Below, piece after piece: positions 1 through 10,103 of a DNA stretch of 38,401 nucleotides (position 1 is the stretch's first letter; the number at the start of each line of letters is the position of its first letter). A model generated the notes under the pieces. It had not been told where the DNA came from, did not search any database, and saw only the letters and a program-made list of their open reading frames with translations. The translations under genes and the position numbers were made by a program. The DNA is from Bordetella parapertussis (GTDB lineage Bacteria; Pseudomonadota; Gammaproteobacteria; Burkholderiales; Burkholderiaceae_C), in assembly GCA_945861305.1 (NCBI GenBank), contig CAMATW010000026.1, positions 1 through 38,401 on the forward strand. The letters are read 5' to 3'.

Positions 1-306
1 GTGGAACTGTTGATGGAGGACTATGCGTTTTTTGCACAAGAACCTGAACAGTTTTGCGACAGACTGACAACACTGATAGAAGCACGTGGCAAAGTGCTTA
101 TTGAGCAATGGCAGCTACTTGTTCGCTCTGGCCACATTCGCCAAGTGGTGCAAGAGTTGTTGTCACTGCACTATGACCCTACCTATGCTCGGTCCGTAGA
201 GCGCAATTTTCGCTGCTGGCCTGATGCTCTCAAGGCAGAATTAAAAGACCATCATGAAGCATCGCTGCAAGCATTGGCCAAGCACTTGATCGCGCAAACT
301 ACTTAG
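1..306 (+). CDS. mnmH: tRNA 2-selenouridine synthase, C-terminal fragment
   Basis: This is the last 101 codons of a gene cut by the left edge of the window. The frame is open at base 1, so the first GTG is probably an internal valine and not a start. The fragment shows an E-x-x-x-E-D-Y stretch near its beginning and an L-x-x-H-Y-D-P-x-Y motif at about residues 56-62, which I recognise from the C-terminal part of MnmH/SelU. In known members the protein converts 2-thiouridine to 2-selenouridine at the wobble position of certain tRNAs, using selenophosphate. The rhodanese and P-loop parts would lie outside the window and cannot be checked. Its TAG stop overlaps the end of the convergent metC gene by 4 bases. 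The family call is by remembered motif and is fairly sure, not certain. Confidence 0.7.
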   Translation: MELLMEDYAFFAQEPEQFCDRLTTLIEARGKVLIEQWQLLVRSGHIRQVVQELLSLHYDPTYARSVERNFRCWPDALKAELKDHHEASLQALAKHLIAQTT

Positions 307-1538
307 ATACCCGCTTGAGTAAGCGCCTGTGATAAATCGTCAATCAAGTCCTCGACAGCCTCCAAGCCAACTGATAAACGCACAAAGCCGCCTTGTAACA
401 AAGCTTCGTTTGTCATCATGCGCAACTCACGCAAATGGTAAGGAACCACCAAGCTCATGGGGCCACCCCAGCTAAAGCCCAATTTGAAAAGCCTCAGAGC
501 ATCACAGAAGGTATCGAGTTGCACTTGACTGATAGCCGGATCAAAACGCAAGCTCAGCAAAGCTGCAGCCAAACCTGCAGAGTGAACTGGCCCTTGCGCG
601 GGCTCATCGCCTGCACACAGTCGCCGCCAGTGCGCGTGGCCAGATGAAGACACCACAGCAGGGTGCAGCACCTGTGCAAACGCAGGCTGCTGCAAGCACC
701 AAGCGGTCAGCGCCCTGGCCGTTGCGTCTTGTTGCCTGTAACGCAACTCCATGCTGGGCAATGAACGCAAAACCAGTTCGGCATCATTTGCCCCAACGCC
801 TAAACCCAGACGCATATGGCTGAGTTTGAGTTGCTTGGCCAAATGGTCGTCACAGGTGGTCACACTGCCCATCAACACATCACCGCCACCACTGGGGAAT
901 TTGGTCAATGCGTGAACGCTGATGTCTACGCCTGATGACATGGCGCCTTGTGCTGGCTCAAGATCAAAGGGGGCAAATGCCAATCCTGCGCCCCAAGTGT
1001 TGTCAAGCGCGGTCAATACGCTCTTGGATCGCGCCAATCTAACCATCTCGACAACATCGGGAAATTCTAGGGTCACTGACCCTGCAGCTTCAATCCAAAT
1101 CAAACGGGTTTGTGACGTGATGCGCAAAGACAGATCAGCAAGATCCATCGGGTCATAAAGCTGGTAGCTGATACCCCATTGCCTTAGCTCTCCCTCAGCA
1201 AACGCTTTATGAGGGCCATAGACGTTGTCAGGCAATAAAACTTCGTCCCCATGCTTGAGCAAGACCATATTCACCAAGGCGATTGCAGCCAGACCACTGG
1301 GTACCAAGACGGCGTGTTGGGCACCTTCTAGGTGGCAAATGCGCTCTTCTAGGGTAAAAGTTGTGGGTGTTCCATGCAGGCCATAGGTGTAGCCTTTTTT
1401 ATCAAGCCATGTGCGCTCACGCATAGCTTGCACATTGGGAAAAATAACTGTTGAAGCTTTATGAACCGCGATCTGCGGTGAAGCAAAATCTTTCGGCGCT
1501 TGGTAGTCGTGGTGGATCAGCGAAGTAACTGGCTTCAT
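303..1538 (-). CDS. metC: cystathionine beta-lyase, PLP-dependent
   Basis: A 411-residue enzyme of the Cys/Met metabolism PLP family (fold type I). In known MetC proteins it cleaves cystathionine to homocysteine, pyruvate and ammonia, the step before methionine synthase. The sequence has the family block Y-G-L-H-G-T-P-T near residue 52, D179 in L-D-N-T-W (expected to bind the pyridine nitrogen of PLP) and the Schiff-base lysine K213 in A-L-T-K-F-P-S-G-G-G. Length is normal for the family. Its ATG lies 3 bases after the stop of the upstream phosphoribosyltransferase gene, so the two are probably translated together. It is the last gene of the 19-gene minus-strand run. Cystathionine gamma-synthase and methionine gamma-lyase share this fold; the sequence alone does not fully exclude them. 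Confidence 0.87.
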   Translation of the reverse strand: MKPVTSLIHHDYQAPKDFASPQIAVHKASTVIFPNVQAMRERTWLDKKGYTYGLHGTPTTFTLEERICHLEGAQHAVLVPSGLAAIALVNMVLLKHGDEVLLPDNVYGPHKAFAEGELRQWGISYQLYDPMDLADLSLRITSQTRLIWIEAAGSVTLEFPDVVEMVRLARSKSVLTALDNTWGAGLAFAPFDLEPAQGAMSSGVDISVHALTKFPSGGGDVLMGSVTTCDDHLAKQLKLSHMRLGLGVGANDAELVLRSLPSMELRYRQQDATARALTAWCLQQPAFAQVLHPAVVSSSGHAHWRRLCAGDEPAQGPVHSAGLAAALLSLRFDPAISQVQLDTFCDALRLFKLGFSWGGPMSLVVPYHLRELRMMTNEALLQGGFVRLSVGLEAVEDLIDDLSQALTQAGI

Positions 1539-1541
1539 GCC

Positions 1542-2066
1542 TTAAACCCGCCATTTCTCCAGCAATTTTTCTGGCCGCGTGGTGTCATAAGCCTCAAAGG
1601 GTTGGTGAATCCAAGGGTTGGTGGACAGGTATTCAACTGAAAAATCAGGGGTAAAACTGGACACGCCCTTGGTCCAAATCACGGCACTGCGCAACTCTGT
1701 GATGGGCGAATAATTGTTGCGCAGCATGTCGATGACAGCGTTCAATGTATGGCCTGAATCAGCCAAGTCATCGACCAGCAACACGCGACCGGCTATTTCA
1801 CCCTTTGGGGTGGTGATGTAGCGCGCAATGTCTAAATGGCCCTGAACAGTGCCACCTTCAGAGCGGTATGAACTGGTGGACATGATCGCCAAAGGCTTAT
1901 CGAAAATGCGTGAAAGCACGTCACCTGGACGCATACCGCCTCGCGCCAAGCACAAAATGGTGTCGAACTCCCACCCAGATTGGTGAATCTTGATGGCAAG
2001 CTTCTCAATGAGATTGTGGTACTCGTCATATGACACATACAAATGCTTGCCGTCTTCAGTCAACAT
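1542..2066 (-). CDS. phosphoribosyltransferase, purine-type
   Basis: A 174-residue type I phosphoribosyltransferase. The PRPP-binding loop is clear: V-L-L-V-D-D-L-A-D-S-G-H-T at residues 95-107, with the two acidic residues and the D-S-G-x-T turn of the family. An A-R-G-G turn at 41-44 fits the second PRPP contact. The protein is short, as in the Gpt/Xpt-like salvage enzymes that join a purine base to PRPP, and it lies 21 bases downstream of purA. A role in hypoxanthine, guanine or xanthine salvage is therefore likely by context. The exact base cannot be read from the sequence, so no gene symbol is given. Confidence 0.85.
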   Translation of the reverse strand: MLTEDGKHLYVSYDEYHNLIEKLAIKIHQSGWEFDTILCLARGGMRPGDVLSRIFDKPLAIMSTSSYRSEGGTVQGHLDIARYITTPKGEIAGRVLLVDDLADSGHTLNAVIDMLRNNYSPITELRSAVIWTKGVSSFTPDFSVEYLSTNPWIHQPFEAYDTTRPEKLLEKWRV

Positions 2067-2087
2067 GGTTGTACTTTCTTGGGGCGA

Positions 2088-3464
<1,377 letters not shown>

Positions 3465-3472
3465 TTATGGAT

Positions 3473-4630
3473 TCAAGTTGAGGCTAAGGGCTGGAGCATC
3501 CATTGACCCTTAAGGAGAACAAGCTCTCGATCACAGTGAAATTCATCCACTTCGCTGTCGTGACCAGGCAACATACATACCACCGTATGCCCTTGTTCGC
3601 GTAATTTGGCAATCGCTTCATGCAAGCCTGCATCTTCTCCCCAAGGGGCGCGAATCGCGGCCTGCGGGACGGGGCGCTGAATCAAACTGACCAAAGCTTT
3701 GATGTCGAGGCTAAAGCCCGCTGCAGGACGTTTACGTCCAAACAAGGCACCCACTTCATCGTAGCGACCGCCACGCACCAGTGCATCACTGGCTTCAGGT
3801 ACAAACACAGCAAAACGTGGGCCACTGTAATAGGTGGCCCCGCGCAAATCTGCCAAGTCGATACTGACTTGATGACCATGCACATGTGTGGCCAACCAGC
3901 GCATCTGCGACAGGGCTAGCAAGACCTCTGGCCAGTCCTTGAAGATCTCCTCGGCGCGGTCTAGAACATCTAAGCCACCGTAAAGCTGAACCAAAGCCAC
4001 CAATGCATCGCGCAATGATGTGGGCAATGAAGAACCAATGCGGCGCATGGCGCTGATGTCTTTGCCCGACAAGGCTTGCGCAATCGCTTCTTGCTGAGAA
4101 GACGCCAAGCCCTGCCCATGCAACAGCGCGGGAAGAATACGGGCGTCACTTAAATCGACATGAAAAGAAGAAATATCGCTAATTTGCAAACACTGCAAGG
4201 CCAGTTGCAAGATTTCCAAATCGGCTTCCAAACCGGCATGGCCGTAAATTTCGGCGCCTAACTGCAAGGGCTCGCGGGTGGCGTAAGGGCCAGGCGCACG
4301 GGTGTGCAGCGTGGGACCACAGTAGCAAAGACGGGTGACACCCGCGCGGTTAAGCAAGTGCGCGTCAATGCGAGCAACTTGTGGGGTGGTATCGACCCTC
4401 AGCCCCAAAGTGCGCCCAGACAACTGATCGACCATCTTGAAGGTTTGCAGATCGAGCGAGCTGCCAGTGCCAGACAGAAGCGATTCAATGTGCTCCATTA
4501 AAGGAGGGATGACAAGCTCGTAGCCAAAGACACGCGCAGTGTCTAAGCACAAACGCCTGAGCTCTTCGATGTGCCTGGCTTCAGAGGGCAAAACATCGGC
4601 AATGTGATCTGGCAAGACCCAAGCAGTCAT
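3473..4630 (-). CDS. hisZ: ATP phosphoribosyltransferase regulatory subunit
   Basis: A 385-residue paralogue of the histidyl-tRNA synthetase catalytic core. In species with a short HisG, HisZ joins HisG in a hetero-octamer, is required for activity and senses histidine at the first step of histidine biosynthesis. The start ([12 protein letters not shown]) and the class II-like segment around [11 protein letters not shown] match HisZ. True HisS is present separately at 11918-13213. HisZ here lacks the R-H-E-R-P-x-R-G-R motif 2 seen in that HisS and has no C-terminal anticodon-binding domain. HisG is not in the window. A 39-base gap separates the gene from the yjeT-like gene upstream. Confidence 0.93.
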   Translation of the reverse strand: MTAWVLPDHIADVLPSEARHIEELRRLCLDTARVFGYELVIPPLMEHIESLLSGTGSSLDLQTFKMVDQLSGRTLGLRVDTTPQVARIDAHLLNRAGVTRLCYCGPTLHTRAPGPYATREPLQLGAEIYGHAGLEADLEILQLALQCLQISDISSFHVDLSDARILPALLHGQGLASSQQEAIAQALSGKDISAMRRIGSSLPTSLRDALVALVQLYGGLDVLDRAEEIFKDWPEVLLALSQMRWLATHVHGHQVSIDLADLRGATYYSGPRFAVFVPEASDALVRGGRYDEVGALFGRKRPAAGFSLDIKALVSLIQRPVPQAAIRAPWGEDAGLHEAIAKLREQGHTVVCMLPGHDSEVDEFHCDRELVLLKGQWMLQPLAST

Positions 4631-4669
4631 GAGGGGGATAGCTGTTAAAAAAAGGATTCTACTGGGACA

Positions 4670-4858
4670 CTAGAGCAGCCACCAAAGCAGCAGCATGCCA
4701 ACCACAATGCAACTCAATCCAATGAATCTAACCTGTCCATCGTCCATTTGCATAAGGGCCAAAAATGCACGCTTCCACGCCTGCGGAGAGGCAAAGGGGA
4801 ACAAGCCTTCGATGATCAGCACCAAAGCCAGAGCAACCCACAAGGTGTGGCTGTCCAT
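4670..4858 (-). CDS. small inner-membrane protein, YjeT/DUF2065 family
   Basis: A 62-residue protein made almost entirely of two hydrophobic segments, about residues 6-24 and 44-62. They are separated by a short polar loop containing Q-M-D-D-G-Q-V-R-F-I-G. This size, layout and loop match the DUF2065 (YjeT) family. In E. coli yjeT also sits between hflC and purA, so the position strongly supports the call. It begins 14 bases after the hflC stop. The function is not known in any species as far as I can recall. A role next to the HflKC complex is inference from neighbourhood only. Confidence 0.85.
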   Translation of the reverse strand: MDSHTLWVALALVLIIEGLFPFASPQAWKRAFLALMQMDDGQVRFIGLSCIVVGMLLLWWLL

Positions 4859-4872
4859 CTGAAGCGGACGAC

Positions 4873-5775
4873 TTATTTTTTGGCAGCGCCAGCGTTAGCA
4901 GCGCCGCTACCGCGCATGGCTTTGAAGAAATCGGTGCTGGGGTCTAACACCATCACATCCGATTTTTTATTGAAGCTGGCCTTATAGGCTTCTATGCTTT
5001 GGTAGAACTGAGCGAACTGAGGATCTTTGCCAAACGCTTCGGCATACAAACGTGCAGCTTCGGCGTCTCCCTCGCCCTTGATTTTTTGTGCGTCTCGGTA
5101 TGCATTGGCCAAGGTGACTTCACGTTGGCGATCGGCATCGGCACGGATTTTTTCGCCTTCAGCGCCACCGGTTGATCGCAACTCATTGGCTACGCGTTTA
5201 CGCTCGGCCTCCATTCGGCGATAAACCGACTCGGTGATGGTGTCCACATAATCTGCACGGGTGATGCGAACATCCACCACATCAATGCCCCAAGGCTTTT
5301 CACCCTTGACAATTTCTAGCACCTCGCGCTTGACGTCCACCATCAAGGCCTCGCGTCTGAGCGACAAAAGATCTTTCACAGTGCGCTTGTTGATTTCTTC
5401 TTGGAAAGCATTGCGCACCACGCGTGTGAGTTGTTGAGCGCCGGCTTTTTCATCCAAACCCACATTACGAATGTATTGCGATGGGTCGGAAATACGCCAA
5501 CGCACATACCAGTCGATCACCATGCGCTGCTTTTCCGCTGTGAGCATGGGCTCAGAGTCCACGTTATCCAAAGTCAAAAGACGCTTGTCGATGAAGTTGA
5601 CATTTTGGAAAGGTGGGGGCAATTTAAAGTTCAGACCAGGTTCGGTGATGACTTTTTTGATCTGACCCAATGAATAGACCACACCAAATTGGCGTTGATC
5701 AACCACAAAAATCGTTGAGCTCAGAAGCAGCAACGCAAGCATGGCGGAAGAAATGTAAAGACCTAGTTTGTTCAT
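4873..5775 (-). CDS. hflC: protease modulator HflC, SPFH family
   Basis: The HflC half of the HflKC complex, a large membrane cage around the FtsH protease that modulates degradation of membrane proteins. The protein has one N-terminal membrane segment (about residues 5-24), an SPFH/prohibitin domain beginning at V-D-Q-R-Q-F-G-V-V, and a long charged helical part rich in E-A-E-R-K-R. The frame stays open for 36 codons upstream, but that stretch overlaps hflK and reads as proline- and valine-rich non-family sequence. The ATG at 5775 gives a normal 300-residue protein beginning M-N-K-L-G-L-Y and leaves 10 bases after the hflK stop. The C-terminus ends in an alanine/lysine tail. Confidence 0.95.
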   Translation of the reverse strand: MNKLGLYISSAMLALLLLSSTIFVVDQRQFGVVYSLGQIKKVITEPGLNFKLPPPFQNVNFIDKRLLTLDNVDSEPMLTAEKQRMVIDWYVRWRISDPSQYIRNVGLDEKAGAQQLTRVVRNAFQEEINKRTVKDLLSLRREALMVDVKREVLEIVKGEKPWGIDVVDVRITRADYVDTITESVYRRMEAERKRVANELRSTGGAEGEKIRADADRQREVTLANAYRDAQKIKGEGDAEAARLYAEAFGKDPQFAQFYQSIEAYKASFNKKSDVMVLDPSTDFFKAMRGSGAANAGAAKK

Positions 5776-5785
5776 GGCTGGCAAT

Positions 5786-7156
5786 TCATCGCAAATCGCG
5801 GTCGCGTTGACGGCTGTCACGACCACGGCTATCGGGGGAGGAAGAAGGCATGGCGGGGCTAGGAACCGACCCATTGCCATCAAGCGTGTTGCCAGCGTTT
5901 ACCGCGGCGTTGGCAGCAGCATTGGCAGGCGTGCCATTGAGTTGCATGATTTTGTCAAGGGGCAGGTACAACATATTGGAACCCTGCTTGGATTCAACCA
6001 GCACTTTGGTCACGCTGCTGTAAATCTCTTGCATGGCATTGATGTACAAACGGTCACGCGTGACTTGGGGGGCTTTTTGGTATTCAGAGTACAAAGACTT
6101 AAAGCGCTGCGCGTCACCTTGTGCCTGCGCCACGATTCGGGACTTATAGGCATCGGCCTCTTGCTTTAAGCGCGAAGCAGAACCCACCGCACGAGGAATC
6201 ACATCGTTGGCATAAGCCTCGGCTTCATTTTTTGCACGTTCGCGCTCTTGACCGGCTTTAAGCACATCGTCAAAAGCGGCCTGCACTTGTTCAGGAGGGC
6301 GAACACCGCCTTGTTGCAAATTGATGCCCACCACTTCAATACCCACGTTGTACTGGTCCAAGATGGTTTGCATGATTTTGCGAACACGGGGTGCGATTTG
6401 TTCACGGTCTTCAGACAACGCGGCGTCCATGCGCATCTTGCCCACCACTTCACGCACCGCAGTTTCGGCCGCTTGCATGACCGCATCTGTCGGGTTTTTG
6501 CTTTCGAACAAATAAGCACGCGCATCGGTGAGTCGGTATTGCACCGCAAACTTGATTTCAACGATGTTTTCATCTTCGGTCAACATCGCCGATTCACGCA
6601 AACCAGTGGCCTTGATGACAGTGTCGCGCCCAACGTCGAGCGAGCGAATCTGGGTGACAAACACCACTTCATGGCGTTGAATGGGGTATGGAACGCGCCA
6701 ATTGAAACCTGCACCTGCGGTGCTGTGGTACCGCCCAAATTGGGTGATAACGGCTTGCTGACCCTCTTGAACAATAAAGAAACCTGTTCCCAACCAAATC
6801 AACACCACAACAGCCGCCACCAAGCCCAGCAAACCGCGGGCTTGCTTGAAATCAGGGTTGAAGCCACCACCACCGCCAGGGGGTTGATTGCCACCTCCGC
6901 GGTTTTGACCCAAGAATTTATTCAATTTGCGGTTGAGTTCGCGCCAAAGTTCATCCAAATCGGGGGGGCCATTGGACGCAGAGGGACGCGGACGCTTTCC
7001 ATCGTCAGCGGGGGGCGGTTGAGGGCCCTCTGGAGGCGGCGTCGAACCGTTGTTTTGCGGATTAGCGTCATCGCCTCTGCCCCAACGGCCATCGTTCAAA
7101 TTGAACATACCCGCTAAACGTCGTCGTATGGGCCAAAGCCAAGTTGAAAAGTTCAT
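5786..7156 (-). CDS. hflK: FtsH protease activity modulator HflK
   Basis: The 456-residue partner of HflC. The first 105 residues form a glycine- and proline-rich soluble segment with a P-P-D-L-D-E-L-W-R-E-L motif, as in E. coli HflK. A single membrane segment follows at about 108-129. The SPFH domain starts near V-Q-E-G-Q-Q-A-V-I-T-Q-F-G-R, and a charged helical region leads to a low-complexity tail ending in S-R-Q-R-D-R-D. The start is uncertain: the ATG at 7156 gives the longest form, while the ATG at 7108 begins M-F-N-L-N-D-G-R-W-G-R-G and looks equally natural. Neither has a strong Shine-Dalgarno sequence. It sits between hflX and hflC, the usual order. Confidence 0.94.
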   Translation of the reverse strand: MNFSTWLWPIRRRLAGMFNLNDGRWGRGDDANPQNNGSTPPPEGPQPPPADDGKRPRPSASNGPPDLDELWRELNRKLNKFLGQNRGGGNQPPGGGGGFNPDFKQARGLLGLVAAVVVLIWLGTGFFIVQEGQQAVITQFGRYHSTAGAGFNWRVPYPIQRHEVVFVTQIRSLDVGRDTVIKATGLRESAMLTEDENIVEIKFAVQYRLTDARAYLFESKNPTDAVMQAAETAVREVVGKMRMDAALSEDREQIAPRVRKIMQTILDQYNVGIEVVGINLQQGGVRPPEQVQAAFDDVLKAGQERERAKNEAEAYANDVIPRAVGSASRLKQEADAYKSRIVAQAQGDAQRFKSLYSEYQKAPQVTRDRLYINAMQEIYSSVTKVLVESKQGSNMLYLPLDKIMQLNGTPANAAANAAVNAGNTLDGNGSVPSPAMPSSSPDSRGRDSRQRDRDLR

Positions 7157-7220
7157 TCGCAGTCAATCAAAAAAAGTGGCAAGCCATCATTGTGCCTAAA
7201 CCTGAAAGCTTACTTTGGCA

Positions 7221-8390
7221 TCAAGCATTTAACGGTGAAATGCTAAGGGATAAGGGTCGCGCCGTGGCCTGCAATGCTTTCTGCAACAAGCGTTGACGCA
7301 GAGTGTCAAGATTGTCCCCTGCTTGTGCGCTGACAAAAATACGAGGCACAGCCAGACCGTCAATGATGAAAACGTCTTGCAACATTCTTGGTTGTTGGTC
7401 GCTAGGCAAGGCATCGACCTTGTTAAACACCAACAACTGAGCAACATCTGTGGCACCAATGTCCTCTAAAACCGATTGCACCTGAACGATTTGCTCTGGG
7501 TAATCAGGGTGCGAACAGTCCACCACATGCAGCAATAAATCGGCACTGATAGCCTCTTGCAAAGTAGCCGCAAAAGCGTCCACCAAGCCGTGCGGTAAAT
7601 CACGGATAAACCCCACTGTGTCCGATAAGGAGATTTGACAGCCATTTGCCCCGCCATCTGACAAATACAGTTGACGCGTGGTGGTGTCTAAGGTGGCAAA
7701 CAGCTGATCGGCAGCATAGGCCCTCGCCTTCGCCAAGGCATTAAACAAGGTGGATTTGCCTGCATTGGTGTAGCCCACCAATGAAACATTAAAGACTTGG
7801 TTGCGCTCGCGTTGGCGTCGCTGGGTATTGCGCTGTTTTTTCACCTTGTCTAGGCGCTCTTTGGTGCGCTTGATGGACTCGCCGATCATGCGTTTATCCA
7901 ATTCGATTTGGGTCTCCCCTGGGCCGCCACGGTTGCCAATACCGCCGCGCTGACGCTCCAGATGGGACCAGCGACGCACCAATCTTGTGCTGAGGTACTG
8001 TAAACGCGCTAATTCCACTTGCAATTTACCTTCATGGCTGCGGGCACGTTGGGCAAAGATTTGCAAAATCAACATGGTTCGGTCGTTGACGGGCATCTCT
8101 AACAAGCGCTCTAAATTGCGTTGCTGAGCAGGGCTTAAAGCCTGATCAAACAGTATCTCAGAGGCACCGTGTAGCACGGCCATTTCTTTGATTTCCTGCG
8201 CTTTACCCGAGCCTACAAACAAAGCTGCATCAGGGGCGCGGCGTTTACAAGTCATACGCGCCACGGGGACCAAACCTGCCGTACTGGCCAGCTGTGCCAG
8301 TTCATCCAAGTCTTCATCGAAATGTGGAAGACCCAGGTCTACGCCCACCAACAAGGTGTTTGCTTGAATATCAGGCTGAGGGTTAGACAA
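7221..8390 (-). CDS. hflX: GTPase HflX, ribosome-associated
   Basis: A 389-residue GTPase of the HflX subfamily, known to bind 50S subunits and split stalled ribosomes after stress such as heat. The N-terminal HflX domain contains the glycine-rich G-G-I-G-N-R-G-G-P-G-E-T-Q block at about 149-161, followed by a helical linker. The G domain shows G1 at 206-214 (G-Y-T-N-A-G-K-S-T), G3 at 257-261 (D-T-V-G-F) and G4 at 323-326 (N-K-V-D). The start used here is a TTG with no clear Shine-Dalgarno sequence, 20 bases after the hfq stop, so the first few residues are uncertain. Despite the old name, HflX is not a direct regulator of HflKC. Confidence 0.95.
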   Translation of the reverse strand: MSNPQPDIQANTLLVGVDLGLPHFDEDLDELAQLASTAGLVPVARMTCKRRAPDAALFVGSGKAQEIKEMAVLHGASEILFDQALSPAQQRNLERLLEMPVNDRTMLILQIFAQRARSHEGKLQVELARLQYLSTRLVRRWSHLERQRGGIGNRGGPGETQIELDKRMIGESIKRTKERLDKVKKQRNTQRRQRERNQVFNVSLVGYTNAGKSTLFNALAKARAYAADQLFATLDTTTRQLYLSDGGANGCQISLSDTVGFIRDLPHGLVDAFAATLQEAISADLLLHVVDCSHPDYPEQIVQVQSVLEDIGATDVAQLLVFNKVDALPSDQQPRMLQDVFIIDGLAVPRIFVSAQAGDNLDTLRQRLLQKALQATARPLSLSISPLNA

Positions 8391-8410
8391 AGGAAGGAAA
8401 ATGGCGGCCG

Positions 8411-8662
8411 TTATTGTTCAGACCCAGAGTCTTCACCTTCGGCTTGCGCAAAATTCACAGGGCGTGCGGGTACGATGGTCGAAATGGCGTGTTTGTAAAC
8501 CATTTGGGTGACAGTATTTCGAAGAAGGACTACATATTGGTCAAATGACTCAATTTGGCCCTGCAACTTGATGCCATTGACCAAATAGATGGAAACAGGC
8601 ACATGTTCCTTGCGTAGGATATTAAGAAACGGGTCTTGTAAAAGTTGCCCTTTTTGATTCAC
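8411..8662 (-). CDS. hfq: RNA chaperone Hfq
   Basis: An 83-residue Sm-like protein. In known bacteria Hfq forms a hexameric ring that pairs small RNAs with target mRNAs. The whole Sm core is present: Q9-D10-P11-F12 and Y56-K57-H58 form the proximal uridine-binding face, and the [10 protein letters not shown] segment is near invariant. The C-terminal tail is short and acidic (E-G-E-D-S-G-S-E-Q). The start is GTG at 8662, supported by CGGAG at 8669-8673 with 6 bases of spacing. The gene lies between der and hflX, which is the common order. A 91-base gap from der probably contains its own promoter. Confidence 0.98.
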   Translation of the reverse strand: MNQKGQLLQDPFLNILRKEHVPVSIYLVNGIKLQGQIESFDQYVVLLRNTVTQMVYKHAISTIVPARPVNFAQAEGEDSGSEQ

Positions 8663-8753
8663 GATATTCTCCGTGTTGTTTAGTTATCCAGAACATACCA
8701 CAGACAAAACTATAAGCCTAAGGCGTGGACACTCGATTCAGGTTTGTAGTCTG
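8663..8753 (-). promoter_or_regulatory. der-hfq intergenic region, probable hfq promoter and RBS
   Basis: This 91-base gap is one of the longest inside the minus-strand run and precedes hfq. It holds a clear Shine-Dalgarno sequence at 8669-8673. On the minus strand there are weak candidates for promoter boxes (TTGTCT followed after about 15 bases by TAACTA, and a separate TATAGT), none close to consensus. A short near-palindrome GCCTTAGGC lies in the middle. A separate hfq promoter is expected from what is known in other bacteria, but which boxes are used cannot be settled by eye. Confidence 0.3.
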
Positions 8754-10088
8754 TTAATCCTTGTCCACATAGGGGTTGCTAGCTGTTTTCATCTCAATTC
8801 GCAAAGGCGTGCCTTCCAGCGCAAAAGCTTTGCGAAAGCGACCCTCTAAAAAGCGCTTGTAAGCATCGGTAACGTGTTCGAGCGAATTGCCGTGGATGAC
8901 AATCAGAGGGGGGTTCATGCCACCTTGGTGGGCATAACGTAATTTGGGGCGGAACATGCCAGCGCGTTTGGGCGACTGAAATTGAACGGCTTCCAACAGC
9001 AAACGCGTCAAGATAGGGGTGCTCATTTTGCACATAGCCGCCGAATGGGCTTGGGCTATCGACTTCCAAACGGGCCCCAAACCTTGGCGCTTTTGCGCTG
9101 ATATGTGGTGCAACTTGGCGAACTTCAAAAATGCCAAACGGCTCTCAATGGAGCGCTCTAGCAAATCTCGCTGGTAAGCGTCCACCGCATCCCATTTATT
9201 GACTGCCAACACCACCGCCCTGCCCGTCTCTAATATGTATCCAGCAATATGCGCATCTTGGTCGGTGACACCTTGGGTGGCGTCAAGCAAGAGCAAAGCC
9301 ACATTGGCGGATTCAATTGCTTGCAAGGTTTTGACCACAGAGAATTTTTCAATGGCTTCAAAGACCTTGCCCTTTCGACGCAGTCCTGCCGTGTCAATTA
9401 ACTCAAACTGCTGGCCCTCACGCTCGAAAGGAATATGGATGGCGTCGCGGGTGGTGCCTGGCAAGTCGAAGGCCACCAAGCGCTCTTCACCCAGCCAAGT
9501 ATTGATCAAGGTAGATTTGCCCACATTGGGACGGCCAACCACTGCAAGTTTCAAGGGCTTGGGAGAACCGTCGTCCTCTTCGTCCTCGTCGGGTAGGTGT
9601 AGCGCCCCCAAGGACGAATCTAACATGCTGCGAATGCCCTGCCCATGGGCGGCAGACACGGGCATGACCTCACCCAAGCCAAGCTCGAAAAACTCCACCA
9701 AACGGTGTCCTTCTTGCATGCCCTCGGCTTTGTTGGCCACCAGCAAACAAGGCTTGCCTAAGCGGCGCAAGTAATTGGCGATGTCATGGTCTTGGGCGCT
9801 GATGCCTTGGCGGGCATCGACCACAAAAATTACGGCATCGGACTCGGCAACGGCTTGGCGGGTTTGCTTGGCCATTTCTTTGAAGATGCCGCTCTCGGCG
9901 GTGGGTTCGAAACCACCGGTGTCGATGACAATAAATTCTTGTTTGCCGTGTTTGGCATTGCCGTAGTGGCGGTCTCGCGTAAGGCCAGCGTAATCGGCAA
10001 CGATAGCGTCACGGGTTTTGGTGATGCGGTTAAAAAGGGTCGATTTGCCCACATTGGGGCGGCCCACCAAAGCAATCACCGGTTTCAC
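8754..10088 (-). CDS. der: ribosome assembly GTPase Der (EngA)
   Basis: A 444-residue protein with two tandem G domains followed by a KH-like domain, needed for maturation of the 50S subunit. The first G domain has G1 at 9-17 (G-R-P-N-V-G-K-S-T), G3 D-T-G-G-F at 56-60 and G4 N-K-A-E at 119-122. The last is a change from the usual N-K-x-D. The second domain has G1 at 185-193, D-T-A-G-L at 232-236 and a standard N-K-W-D at 297-300. An acidic linker (D-E-D-E-E-D-D) joins them. The GTG start at 10088 is preceded by an AGAGGG Shine-Dalgarno sequence about 7 bases away, and the gene begins 15 bases after bamB. I recall the N-K-A-E variant from other betaproteobacterial Der proteins. Confidence 0.97.
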   Translation of the reverse strand: MKPVIALVGRPNVGKSTLFNRITKTRDAIVADYAGLTRDRHYGNAKHGKQEFIVIDTGGFEPTAESGIFKEMAKQTRQAVAESDAVIFVVDARQGISAQDHDIANYLRRLGKPCLLVANKAEGMQEGHRLVEFFELGLGEVMPVSAAHGQGIRSMLDSSLGALHLPDEDEEDDGSPKPLKLAVVGRPNVGKSTLINTWLGEERLVAFDLPGTTRDAIHIPFEREGQQFELIDTAGLRRKGKVFEAIEKFSVVKTLQAIESANVALLLLDATQGVTDQDAHIAGYILETGRAVVLAVNKWDAVDAYQRDLLERSIESRLAFLKFAKLHHISAQKRQGLGPVWKSIAQAHSAAMCKMSTPILTRLLLEAVQFQSPKRAGMFRPKLRYAHQGGMNPPLIVIHGNSLEHVTDAYKRFLEGRFRKAFALEGTPLRIEMKTASNPYVDKD

Positions 10089-10103
10089 AGCGAAGCCCTC
10101 TGA

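Noticed and set aside
5776..5883. 36-codon N-terminal extension of HflC
   Set aside because: It lies inside the hflK 3' end, has no family similarity, and the ATG at 5775 gives the standard HflC N-terminus.
6248..7117. 289-codon plus-strand frame opposite hflK
   Set aside because: It is fully antisense to a well-supported hflK gene, and its translation shows no domain or plausible start.
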